DNA from: Euzebyaceae bacterium
GTDB taxonomy: Bacteria; Actinomycetota; Nitriliruptoria; Euzebyales; Egibacteraceae
Direction: 5' to 3'
Length of the DNA: 12,249 nt
Assembly (NCBI GenBank): GCA_013696915.1
Contig: JACCXR010000148.1
Span: 1 to 12,249 of the forward strand
The notes beneath the pieces are model-generated. The model saw only the letters and a list, made by a program, of their open reading frames with translations, had not been told where the DNA came from and made no database searches. Below, in pieces: positions 1-6,737 of the stretch. The position numbers and the translations under genes are program-made. Within the stretch, counting starts at the first letter, position 1. Each line of letters starts with the position of its first letter.

Positions 1-1629
1 TGGCGGCGGCCAGCGGGTCAAGGATGTACTGCGCCGGGCCGTGCTCGGCGGCGCCGCGGCGGGCGGGGCCGCGGACGCCGCGGCTCACCGCGCACGACCA
101 TCACCGAGGACGTCGACGTCGAGGGGAACCTGGGCGACGAGCTCGACACCGTGGACGAGGCCGTCGCGGCCGGGTCGGCGGAGCGGACCGAGACGGCGAC
201 AGACGTCGACGACGACACTGACGACGACACCGACGGCGACGGCGATGCGCCCCCGACCCGCCTGCAGGCCAGGAGCGGCCGGCGCGCCCCCGGCGGAGGC
301 CCGGGTCGCGGAATCCGGACCCGCCTGGCGCGGCGCCCGCTCGGGGGAGTCAGCGAGGAGACGCGCCGCGCCATCACCGAGGGCCCCCCGCGGCGGATGC
401 TCGTGTCCGTCGGCGGGGAGCGGACCCAGATCGCGGTCCTGGAGGAGCGCACGCTCGTCGAGCACTACGTCACCCACCGCCACGACACCAGCTACGTCGG
501 CAACATCTACCTCGGACGGGTCCAGAACGTCCTCCCCGGCATGGAGGCGGCGTTCATCGATATCGGCAAGGGCCGCAACGGCGTCCTCTACGCCGGCGAG
601 GTCAACTACGACGAGGCCGACCTCGACGGCGACCTGCCGCGCATCGAGCAGACCCTGAAGGCCGGGCAGTCGGTCCTCGTGCAGGTCACGAAGGACCCGA
701 TGGGCACCAAGGGAGCGCGACTGACGCAGCACCTGTCCATCGCCGGCCGGTACTGCGTGCTCGCGCCGGGCGACGGCATGCTCGGCATCAGCCGGAAGCT
801 CACCGACGAAGAGCGGGAGCGGCTCCGCGGGATCCTGAAGGCGATCAAGCCCGAGGCCTACGGCCTGATCGTGCGGACCGCCGCCGAAGGGGCGACGAAG
901 GAGCAGCTCGAGGCCGACGTGGCCCGCCTCGTCCGCATCTGGGAGCAGGTGCGCGCGCGCGCCGACGAGGCGAAGACGCTCGACACCATCTATACCGAAC
1001 CCGACCTCGTGATCCGGGTCATCCGCGACGTGTTCGGCCCCGAGTACTCCCAGCTCGTCGTCGACTCCGAGGAGCTCGCGGGCCAGGTCCGTGACTACCT
1101 CGCCGACGTCAGCCCGGAATTCGTCGACCGCGTCGGCGTCCACACCGGCGACGACCGCATCTTCGACGCCTACGAGGTGACGAACCAGATTCGCCGGGCC
1201 CTGGAGAAAAAGGTGTGGCTGCGCTCCGGCGGCTACCTCATCGTCGAGAAGACGGAGGCGATGTGGGTCATCGACGTCAACACCGGCAAGTTCGTCGGCG
1301 AGCGGAACCTCGAGGAGACCGTCCTCCGCAACAACATCGAGGCGGCGCCGGAGATCGCCCGCCAGCTGCGCCTGCGCGACATGGGCGGGATCATCGTCAT
1401 CGACTTCGTGGACATGCTCGTCCCGGCGAACCGTGACGAGGTCCTGAAGCGGTTCAGGCGCGAGCTGGCGCGCGACAAGACCAAGAGCCGGGTCATGGAG
1501 ATCTCGAAGCTCGGGCTGGTGCAGATGACCCGCAAGAACGTCAGCCAGGGGCTGCAGGAGAGCTTCACGACGAAATGCGACGTCTGCGAGGGCCGCGGCA
1601 GCCAGATCATCGACGATCTCCTGGTGTGA
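1..1629 (+). CDS. rne: Ribonuclease E/G, 5'-truncated by window edge
   Basis: Endoribonuclease that cleaves single-stranded RNA during rRNA maturation and mRNA decay. The frame is open from base 1, so the true start lies upstream; the GTG at 151 is only an internal valine. Seen in order: an Arg/Gly-rich tract (46-84), an Asp-rich tract (about 205-245), an S1 RNA-binding domain (about 480-720, with YVGNIYLGRV), a 5'-sensor motif IVRTA (Arg at 874, Thr at 877), and the DNase I-like catalytic core. The two metal-binding aspartates of E. coli RNase E (D303 and D346) match Asp codons at 1273 (IDVNTGK) and 1402 (IDFVDM), with the same 43-residue spacing. The zinc-link cysteines are at 1576 and 1585 (CDVCEGRG). 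The protein stops just after the zinc link, so the C-terminal small domain of E. coli RNase G is absent. The N-terminal low-complexity extension is typical of actinobacterial RNase E. The choice between rne and rng is uncertain; the family is not. Confidence 0.95.
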   Translation, partial: WRRPAGQGCTAPGRARRRRGGRGRGRRGSPRTTITEDVDVEGNLGDELDTVDEAVAAGSAERTETATDVDDDTDDDTDGDGDAPPTRLQARSGRRAPGGGPGRGIRTRLARRPLGGVSEETRRAITEGPPRRMLVSVGGERTQIAVLEERTLVEHYVTHRHDTSYVGNIYLGRVQNVLPGMEAAFIDIGKGRNGVLYAGEVNYDEADLDGDLPRIEQTLKAGQSVLVQVTKDPMGTKGARLTQHLSIAGRYCVLAPGDGMLGISRKLTDEERERLRGILKAIKPEAYGLIVRTAAEGATKEQLEADVARLVRIWEQVRARADEAKTLDTIYTEPDLVIRVIRDVFGPEYSQLVVDSEELAGQVRDYLADVSPEFVDRVGVHTGDDRIFDAYEVTNQIRRALEKKVWLRSGGYLIVEKTEAMWVIDVNTGKFVGERNLEETVLRNNIEAAPEIARQLRLRDMGGIIVIDFVDMLVPANRDEVLKRFRRELARDKTKSRVMEISKLGLVQMTRKNVSQGLQESFTTKCDVCEGRGSQIIDDLLV

Positions 1630-1639
1630 TCGCCCGGCC

Positions 1640-1680
1640 CGTGTCGACGGAGTCGTCGAAAGCCAGCCTCAGTCGACACG
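1640..1680 (+). terminator. Hairpin after RNase E/G, possible terminator
   Basis: A 9-bp perfect inverted repeat (CGTGTCGAC at 1640-1648, GTCGACACG at 1672-1680) is followed inward by one mismatch and 3 more pairs (1650-1652 with 1668-1670). It starts 10 bases after the RNase E/G stop codon. There is no T tract, so it is either a U-less GC-rich terminator or a palindromic repeat. The right arm shares GTCGACACG with the hairpin after rpmA. Confidence 0.45.
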
Positions 1681-1768
1681 ACCCGAAGTTTGGGGCGGCC
1701 GAGAGCAGCGCCCGGCAGCCGGCCGGTGACCCGCGGTCGGCGGTCAGTCGCACCCGGCGCGGCGCGCG

Positions 1769-1797
1769 TTGACACCCCATGGGACCGACCCTACACT
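1769..1797 (+). promoter_or_regulatory. Sigma-70-type promoter for rplU-rpmA
   Basis: A consensus -35 box TTGACA (1769-1774) and a -10 box TACACT (1792-1797) are separated by exactly 17 bp. This predicts transcription from about 1804 and a leader of about 67 nt before the rplU start. I could not recognise a ribosomal-protein autoregulatory leader in that stretch. Confidence 0.8.
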
Positions 1798-1870
1798 TGC
1801 CCCTCTGGTGCGCCTCGGCACGCCTTCTTCTCTCGCCCGCCGGACACCAAACCCTCTAGGAGACGCTTCG

Positions 1871-2182
1871 ATGTACGCCGTGATCGCCACCGGCGGCAAG
1901 CAGTACCGGGTCAAGGTCGGCGACACCCTCGACGTCGAGAAACTCGCTCCCGCCGACGACGGCACCGTGGCGCTGCGGCCGGTGCTCCTCGTCGGCGACG
2001 ACGGCGACCTCACCGTCGGCCGTGACGCCCTGGCCGCCGCCACCGTGCGTGCCACCGTCGTCGAGCAGCGGAAGGGCCCGAAGCTCACGGTGTTCAAGTA
2101 CAAGAACAAGACCGGGTATCGCAACACCAACGGACACCGCCAGCGGCTGACCCGCATCCGGGTCGACGAGATCACCGCGTAG
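1871..2182 (+). CDS. rplU: 50S ribosomal protein bL21
   Basis: Structural protein of the large ribosomal subunit that binds 23S rRNA near domain I and neighbours bL20. The product is 103 residues, the usual bL21 length. It opens with the family signature MYAVIATGGKQYRV and ends with the conserved basic region KNKTGYRNTNGHRQ followed by TRIRVDEI. The ATG at 1871 is chosen because it gives the canonical N-terminus and is preceded by AGGAGA (1858-1863) at 7-nt spacing. An in-frame extension upstream would run into promoter sequence. rpmA follows 13 bases later and is evidently co-transcribed. Expression is probably strong, given the near-consensus promoter at 1769-1797. Confidence 0.97.
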   Translation: MYAVIATGGKQYRVKVGDTLDVEKLAPADDGTVALRPVLLVGDDGDLTVGRDALAAATVRATVVEQRKGPKLTVFKYKNKTGYRNTNGHRQRLTRIRVDEITA

Positions 2183-2195
2183 CAAGGGAGAGGCG

Positions 2196-2447
2196 ATGGC
2201 ACACAAGAAGGGCGGCGGCTCGTCGAACAACGGCCGCGACTCCAACCCCAAGATGCTCGGCGTGAAGCGCTACGGCGGCCAGGCGGTCACGACCGGCACC
2301 ATCATCGTCCGCCAGCGCGGGACCAAGATCCACCCCGGCGAAAACGTCGGACGGGGCGGCGACGACACACTGTTCGCCCTGGCCGACGGCACGGTGGCGT
2401 TCCGGACCTCCGGCAAGCGCAAGTTCGCCGAGATCATCCCCGGCTGA
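2196..2447 (+). CDS. rpmA: 50S ribosomal protein bL27
   Basis: Large-subunit ribosomal protein whose N-terminal tail reaches the peptidyl-transferase centre. The product is 83 residues, normal for the family. It begins MAHKKGGGSSNNGRDSNPK, so the tail starts directly with the functional AHKKGGGS segment and lacks the cleaved N-terminal extension found in many Firmicutes. The conserved RQRGTKIHPGENVGRG core is present. A purine-rich ribosome binding site, AAGGGAGAGG, lies just upstream of the ATG. It follows rplU at 13 bases and is the last gene of this short ribosomal operon. obgE, the usual next gene, lies 4.8 kb away. Confidence 0.97.
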   Translation: MAHKKGGGSSNNGRDSNPKMLGVKRYGGQAVTTGTIIVRQRGTKIHPGENVGRGGDDTLFALADGTVAFRTSGKRKFAEIIPG

Positions 2448-2452
2448 CGGCC

Positions 2453-2497
2453 GGTCTGTCGACACGGTTTCGCGGTTCGTGACGCAGTCGACGGACC
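2453..2497 (+). terminator. Hairpin between convergent rpmA and acetyltransferase genes
   Basis: GGTCTGTCGAC (2453-2463) pairs with GTCGACGGACC (2487-2497) over 11 bp with one G-U wobble, around a 23-nt loop. It fills the 56-bp gap between the convergent rpmA and acetyltransferase stop codons, so it could end transcription from both sides. No T tract follows on either strand. The left arm reads into GTCGACACG, shared with the hairpin after RNase E/G. Confidence 0.5.
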
Positions 2498-2503
2498 CCG
2501 GGG

Positions 2504-3742
2504 TCAGAACACCTCCGGCGCCCACGGCGCCAGCGGCACCCTGAAGAGCGCGTCCAGCCGCGCCACCGCTCCCGGCGTCCGCTCCTCGATCCGTGCGGCG
2601 AGGGTCAGCCCGGTGGCCGTCGTGCCGCCGAGGTAGAGCATCGCGAGGTCGGTCTGGTCGAGCACCAGGTCCGCCGATCCCCGCGTCCTCGTGCAGGATG
2701 CCTCCGAGCCGTCGGTCTCGAGGGTCCACCTTCCGTCGTTCCACGGGCAGAACGCGTCCCGCACGTCCAGCGTCAGCCGGCCGGTGGACGCGTAGGACCG
2801 CCCCGACAGCGCCGCCGGCACGTCGACGAGCCGGAGCCAGAGCGCGTCGGCGACGACGACCTGCGCCTGTCGCGGGTCGTCCAACCAGAGCGGCAGCGGG
2901 TCGTCGAGGGGCCGACGGGGCGCCCGGACGTTCGTCGTCAGGTCGATGCCGAGGCAGTGCCGCCACAGCGCGGCACCGGCCGCCGGCGTTGCAGCCATGA
3001 GTTCCACGACGTCGACGGTCCCCGTCGGCGCGCCGCGGTCGTCCCACGACGGCTTCACGCGGTACACCGCGTAGCCGTCCACTTCATCCGCTTCGGTGTA
3101 CGTGATGAGCTGCTTGTCGCTGTGGCCGCTGCGATGACGCTCCGGGTCGGCGAGCAGCTGGTACTCCCACCACCGGCCGCGCCGGCTCGGCATGCCGGGC
3201 CGGCCGCTGCGCGTCCGGTCGTACACCGGCGGGAAGGCCGCGAGGGCGAAGTCGGGATCGACGAGCCGGACGAGACCGCCGGCCGCGGGCGCCCGCGTCA
3301 GCGCCGTGGCGCCGCGCTTGCGGATCCTGTGGGCGGCCCCGAAGGTTGCGGGGGCGTAGCCGAACCTGCCGTAGATCTGCGCCTCGGACGCCCACAGCGC
3401 CGCCAGCGGCTCCCCGCGATCACGGACATCGTCGACCTGCCGGCGCATCAACCGGGTGAGAAGCCCCTGGCGGCGGTGGGTGGGGAGCACCCCGACGCCG
3501 GTCACGCCCGCCGCCGGCAACTCGCCGCCCGGGACCGAGAGACCGAAGGAGAAGACCCAGGTCCCCCCGACGATCCGGTCGCCGTCGAACGCGGCGAGAC
3601 TCCGGTCCGGTTCGAAGACGAGGCGCTCGCGTTCGATGTCGTCGGGATGGGCGGCCTCGCCGAAGGCCGTCTCGACCGTCCTGACCAGGGCACCGAACTC
3701 GGCGCCGTCGATCGGCCGGATCGGCAGGGGCGGGACACTCAT
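2504..3742 (-). CDS. Eis-like GNAT-family N-acetyltransferase
   Basis: Probable acetyl-CoA-dependent N-acetyltransferase of the Eis (enhanced intracellular survival) family. The 412-residue length fits Eis (about 400), which has two GNAT-fold domains and a C-terminal sterol-carrier-like domain. The acetyl-CoA loop is at residues about 81-99 (GVLPTHRRQGLLTRLM). IYGRFGYAPA at 123-132 carries Tyr124, matching the catalytic Tyr126 of M. tuberculosis Eis. The last residue is Phe, as in Eis, where the terminal carboxylate takes part in catalysis. The start at 3742 is supported by the N-terminus (MSVPPLPIRP, then conserved GNAT sequence) and by a -10-like TATCCT that leaves almost no leader; there is no clear Shine-Dalgarno sequence. 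The gene is divergent from the cystathionine beta-synthase gene. Mycobacterial Eis acetylates aminoglycosides, but the natural substrate here cannot be told from sequence. Confidence 0.88.
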   Translation of the reverse strand: MSVPPLPIRPIDGAEFGALVRTVETAFGEAAHPDDIERERLVFEPDRSLAAFDGDRIVGGTWVFSFGLSVPGGELPAAGVTGVGVLPTHRRQGLLTRLMRRQVDDVRDRGEPLAALWASEAQIYGRFGYAPATFGAAHRIRKRGATALTRAPAAGGLVRLVDPDFALAAFPPVYDRTRSGRPGMPSRRGRWWEYQLLADPERHRSGHSDKQLITYTEADEVDGYAVYRVKPSWDDRGAPTGTVDVVELMAATPAAGAALWRHCLGIDLTTNVRAPRRPLDDPLPLWLDDPRQAQVVVADALWLRLVDVPAALSGRSYASTGRLTLDVRDAFCPWNDGRWTLETDGSEASCTRTRGSADLVLDQTDLAMLYLGGTTATGLTLAARIEERTPGAVARLDALFRVPLAPWAPEVF

Positions 3743-3751
3743 CGGCGACCG

Positions 3752-3757
3752 AGGATA
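3752..3757 (-). promoter_or_regulatory. -10-like box for the Eis-like gene
   Basis: On the minus strand TATCCT fits the actinobacterial TANNNT -10 pattern. The expected start of transcription is near 3745, only about 3 nt before the ATG, which agrees with the missing ribosome binding site. No convincing -35 box is seen. It lies 11 bp from the opposing -10-like box at 3769-3774. Confidence 0.35.
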
Positions 3758-3768
3758 TCGGCACGCAC

Positions 3769-3774
3769 TAGGCT
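3769..3774 (+). promoter_or_regulatory. -10-like box for the cystathionine operon
   Basis: TAGGCT fits the TANNNT pattern and is identical to the box before obgE. The predicted transcript starts near 3781, giving a leader of about 46 nt that contains GGAGGG (3817-3822) before the start codon. No consensus -35 box is visible. The leader is too short for a SAM riboswitch and none is recognisable. Confidence 0.35.
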
Positions 3775-3826
3775 TGCCCGCACCCGAGGTCCCGCAACGG
3801 CGCGGGCCCGCCGCCCGGAGGGCGCC

Positions 3827-5206
3827 ATGCAGGTCGTCGACTCGCTCGTGGAACTCGTTGGCAACACGCCCCTCGTTCGTCTCCGGCGCTTCAGCCGCGA
3901 CGTCCCGCCCACCCTGCTCGCCAAGGTCGAGTACCTGAACCCGGGCGGCAGCGTCAAGGACCGCATCGGCCTGGCGATGGTCGCCGCCGCCGAGGAGGCC
4001 GGACACCTTCGACCGGGCGGCACGATCGTCGAGCCGACCAGCGGCAACACCGGTGCGGGACTGGCGATCGTGGCCGCCCAGCGGGGGTATCGGTGCATCT
4101 TCGTCATGCCCGACAAGATGAGCCAGGAGAAGATCGACCTGCTGCGCGCCTACGGGGCCGAGGTCGTCGTCTGCCCGACCGCCGTCGAGCCCGACGACCC
4201 GCGCAGCTACTACCGGACCGCGGATCGACTGGCGGGAGAGGTCGCCGGCGCCTTCCAGCCCAACCAATACTTCAATCCCGCCAACCCCGAGGCGCACTAC
4301 CGCACGACCGGCCCCGAGATCTGGAAGCAGACCGACGGCCGCGTGGACGTCTTCGTCGCCGGTGTCGGCACCGGCGGGACGATCAGCGGCGCCGGGCGCT
4401 ACCTCAAGGAGCAGAACCCCGACGTCGTCGTCGTCGGAGCCGATCCCGAGGGGTCGTTGTACTCGGGCGACCAGGTGCGGCCCTACCTCGTCGAGGGCGT
4501 CGGCGAGGACTTCCTGCCCGGCACGTTCGACCCGCAGGTGGTCGACCGGTACGTCCGGGTCAGCGACCGCGACTCGTTTCTGACCACGCGGCGGCTGACC
4601 CGCGAGGAGGGCATCCTCGTCGGCGGCTCGTGCGGCACCGCGGCGTGGGCCGCCCTCGAGGTGGCCGCCGAGTACCCGGCCGATGCGACCGTCGTCGTGC
4701 TGCTGCCCGATTCCGGCCGCAACTACCTGTCGAAGATCTTCAACGACGACTGGATGGCCGCGAACGGCTTCCTCGACAAGGCCGGGGCCGGCGCGAAGCT
4801 CGCCGACGTCGTCCGCCGCAAGCACACCGACCTCCCGGCGATCGTCCACGTCCACCCCGACGAGCCCGTGCGCGACGCGATCGCGACCCTGCACACCTAC
4901 GGCGTGAGCCAGATGCCGGTCACCCGCAGGGAGGGCGGCGATGCGCGCGACGACGTCGTCGGCAGCATCCGCGAGCGCGGCCTGCTCGACCGCGCCTACC
5001 GCGACCCCGGCGTCCTCGACCAGACGGTCGGGGAGGTCATGGAGGCGCCGCTGCCGATGGTCGACGGGCGCGACACCGTCGAGGCGGCGATGGGACTGCT
5101 CACCGGCCAGGCCTCGGCGGTCATCGTCTGTGACGGCCCTGCCGCGATCGGGGTGCTCACCCGCGCGGACGTGCTCGACTTCCTGGTGGACCGGGGCCGC
5201 CCGTGA
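3827..5206 (+). CDS. cbs: Cystathionine beta-synthase (PLP enzyme with C-terminal CBS domain pair)
   Basis: Condenses homocysteine with serine to cystathionine, the first step of reverse transsulfuration; cytoplasmic. The product is 459 residues. Fold-type II PLP signatures are clear: the PLP lysine K44 in NPGGSVKDR, the phosphate/substrate loop TSGNTGAG at 71-78 and the PLP-phosphate loop GTGGT at 181-185. PDSGRNYLSKIFNDDWM at 294-310 is typical of cystathionine beta-synthase rather than O-acetylserine sulfhydrylase. Residues about 326-455 form a pair of CBS motifs, which may bind an adenosyl ligand. The N-terminal heme domain of animal enzymes is absent. The ATG at 3827 follows GGAGGG at 4-nt spacing and begins the conserved DSLVELVGNTPLVRL block. 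The stop overlaps the next gene's start (GTGA), implying translational coupling. A cysteine synthase is the main alternative, made less likely by the CBS domains and the partner gene. Confidence 0.93.
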   Translation: MQVVDSLVELVGNTPLVRLRRFSRDVPPTLLAKVEYLNPGGSVKDRIGLAMVAAAEEAGHLRPGGTIVEPTSGNTGAGLAIVAAQRGYRCIFVMPDKMSQEKIDLLRAYGAEVVVCPTAVEPDDPRSYYRTADRLAGEVAGAFQPNQYFNPANPEAHYRTTGPEIWKQTDGRVDVFVAGVGTGGTISGAGRYLKEQNPDVVVVGADPEGSLYSGDQVRPYLVEGVGEDFLPGTFDPQVVDRYVRVSDRDSFLTTRRLTREEGILVGGSCGTAAWAALEVAAEYPADATVVVLLPDSGRNYLSKIFNDDWMAANGFLDKAGAGAKLADVVRRKHTDLPAIVHVHPDEPVRDAIATLHTYGVSQMPVTRREGGDARDDVVGSIRERGLLDRAYRDPGVLDQTVGEVMEAPLPMVDGRDTVEAAMGLLTGQASAVIVCDGPAAIGVLTRADVLDFLVDRGRP

Positions 5207-6333
5207 CCGGGTTCAGCACCCGGGCGATCCACGCGGGGCAGGACCCCGACCCCGCGACCGGCGCGGTGATCGTGCCGGTGTACCAGACGTCGACGTTCGC
5301 GCAGTCGGCGGTGGGCGAGCACGCCGGATGGGACTACGCGCGCAGCGGCAACCCCACCCGCGACGCGCTGCAGGCCGCGCTCGCCTCCCTGGAGGGCGCC
5401 CGCCACGGCTTCGCGTTCGCGTCCGGTCTGGCCGCGGGCGACGCCGTCCTCCGCACGCTGGCACCCGGCGACCACGTGGTGCTCGCCAACGACGTCTACG
5501 GCGGCACGTTCCGCCAGTTCAACCGCGTCCACCGGCCGTGGGGGCTCGACTTCGACCCCGTGGACCTGTCCGACCCCGACGTCCTGGCGGCCGCCTGGCG
5601 TCCCCGCACGCGGATGCTGTGGATCGAGACGCCGACGAATCCGCTGATGTCGATCTTCGACGTGGCCGCCCTGGCCGCCTTCGCCCACGAGCGGGACGCC
5701 CGCGTCGTCGTCGACAACACCTTCGCCACCCCCTACCTGCAGCAGCCGCTCGCGCTCGGCGCCGACGTCGTCGTGCATTCCACGACGAAGTACCTCGGGG
5801 GACACAGCGACGTCGTGGGCGGCGCGGTGCTGCTCGACGACGACGAACTCGCCGGGCGGATCGGGTTCCTGCAGAACGCCGTCGGTGCCGTGCCCGGACC
5901 GTGGGACGCCTGGCTGGTCCTGCGCGGCATCAAGACCCTGGCGGTGCGCATGCGGGCCCACTGCGAGAACGCCCGGGCCGTCGTCGCAGCCCTCGTGCGC
6001 CACGCCGCGGTGGAACGGGTGCTCTACCCGGGGCTGCCGGACCATCCGGGCCACGAGGTCGCCGCCCGCCAGATGCGCGACTTCGGGGGCATGGTGGCGT
6101 TCCGCATGGCCGACGAGCCCGCGGCCCTGAGAGCGTGCGCCCGGTTCCGGGTGTTCACGCTCGCCGAGTCGCTCGGCGGGGTCGAGTCACTCGTCGAGCA
6201 CCCCGGCCGCATGACGCACCAGTCGGTCGCCGGCTCGCTGCTCGAGGTGCCCGGCGACCTCGTACGGCTGTCGGTCGGCATCGAGGACGCCGACGACCTC
6301 GTCGACGACGTCGAGCAGGCACTCCGCCCGTGA
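5203..6333 (+). CDS. Cystathionine gamma-synthase / gamma-lyase family PLP enzyme
   Basis: Cys/Met-metabolism PLP enzyme. Beside cystathionine beta-synthase it most likely acts as the gamma-lyase that splits cystathionine to cysteine, 2-oxobutyrate and ammonia. The 376-residue length is usual for the family. Signatures: YARSGNPTR at 45-53, the PLP-ring aspartate D171 in VVDNTFATP, and the Schiff-base lysine K196 in HSTTKYLGGHSD. SLGGVESLVEHP near the C-terminus is the conserved substrate-site region. The GTG start overlaps the preceding stop by 4 bp, so the two proteins should be made in step. A hairpin 7 bp after the stop (6341-6384) probably ends the operon. Gamma-synthase and gamma-lyase cannot be separated by motif reading alone, so metB and mctB-type symbols are withheld. 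Confidence 0.92.
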   Translation: MTGFSTRAIHAGQDPDPATGAVIVPVYQTSTFAQSAVGEHAGWDYARSGNPTRDALQAALASLEGARHGFAFASGLAAGDAVLRTLAPGDHVVLANDVYGGTFRQFNRVHRPWGLDFDPVDLSDPDVLAAAWRPRTRMLWIETPTNPLMSIFDVAALAAFAHERDARVVVDNTFATPYLQQPLALGADVVVHSTTKYLGGHSDVVGGAVLLDDDELAGRIGFLQNAVGAVPGPWDAWLVLRGIKTLAVRMRAHCENARAVVAALVRHAAVERVLYPGLPDHPGHEVAARQMRDFGGMVAFRMADEPAALRACARFRVFTLAESLGGVESLVEHPGRMTHQSVAGSLLEVPGDLVRLSVGIEDADDLVDDVEQALRP

Positions 6334-6340
6334 CCGGGCG

Positions 6341-6384
6341 GCACACCGCCCCCGGGGCGACCGCCTCGCGGTCCCGCGGTGTGC
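6341..6384 (+). terminator. Nested hairpin ending the transsulfuration operon
   Basis: A perfect 9-bp outer stem (GCACACCGC at 6341-6349, GCGGTGTGC at 6376-6384) encloses a perfect 6-bp inner hairpin (GACCGC at 6359-6364, CTC loop, GCGGTC at 6368-6373). It begins 7 bases after the stop codon of the gamma-synthase/lyase gene. There is no T tract, but the position and strength suggest an intrinsic terminator of the GC-rich type. Confidence 0.6.
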
Positions 6385-6447
6385 GGCGGCGCAACTCGGT
6401 CTGATCGCCGCCTGGACGTTGGGGAGCGGTTGCCCGGCGGGGTGCGC

Positions 6448-6730
6448 GTGACCGGCGGACAGGTAGCCCCCTACGCCCGGTCCTGGGAGGACGCGAACCG
6501 CCTCGCCCGCGAAGTCGTTGGACCCCTGTGGGTGGCGCTCGGCGACTCGGCGGCCCAAGGAGTCGGCGCCGATTCCTACGACCAGGGTTATGTCGGCCAG
6601 CTGCGCCGGCTCCTCGAGGCCCGGGACGGCATCCCATCGCGGGTGATCAACCCCAACGCCGTCGGCGGCGAGGAGGACACGAGTCTTCGCCGAGGCGCTG
6701 GGTCTCGACCGCGCGGCCATCGAGGGCTGA
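6448..6730 (+). pseudogene. SGNH/GDSL-type hydrolase remnant
   Basis: The reading frame from the GTG at 6448 starts MTGGQVAPYARSWEDANR and contains LWVALGDSAAQGVGA, the catalytic GDS block of SGNH/GDSL esterases (Gly-Asp-Ser codons at 6541-6549), followed by YVGQLRRLLEAR and RVINPNAVGG. Homology-like sequence ends near 6675. A different frame then carries a short protein-like tail, VFAEALGLDRAAIEG, ending at TGA 6728-6730. The complete enzyme would be roughly 200-260 residues, and the Asn/Gly oxyanion blocks and the C-terminal Asp-x-x-His are missing, so the centre appears deleted with a frame change. The original frame runs on meaninglessly over the opposite-strand gene. The tail being from the same ancestral gene is inference. 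A short but real protein is possible, though it would lack most of the active site. Confidence 0.6.
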
Positions 6731-6737
6731 CCGGCGC

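Noticed and set aside
151..153. GTG at 151 as the RNase E/G start
   Set aside because: The frame stays open to base 1 with an Arg/Gly-rich tract typical of the family's extension, and no ribosome binding site precedes the GTG.
85..1143. Long minus-strand frame opposite RNase E/G
   Set aside because: Shadow of the coding strand; composition is biased and no domain is recognisable, while the plus-strand frame carries catalytic motifs.
1804..1870. L21-type leader or other riboswitch before rplU
   Set aside because: Only short, weak pairings were found; nothing matches a structure I can name.
2504..4894. A minus-strand frame of 796 codons and a plus-strand frame of 749 codons (2957-5206)
   Set aside because: Each is a real gene (Eis-like or cystathionine beta-synthase) joined to a stop-free GC-rich shadow frame. 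The protein families start at 3742 and 3827.
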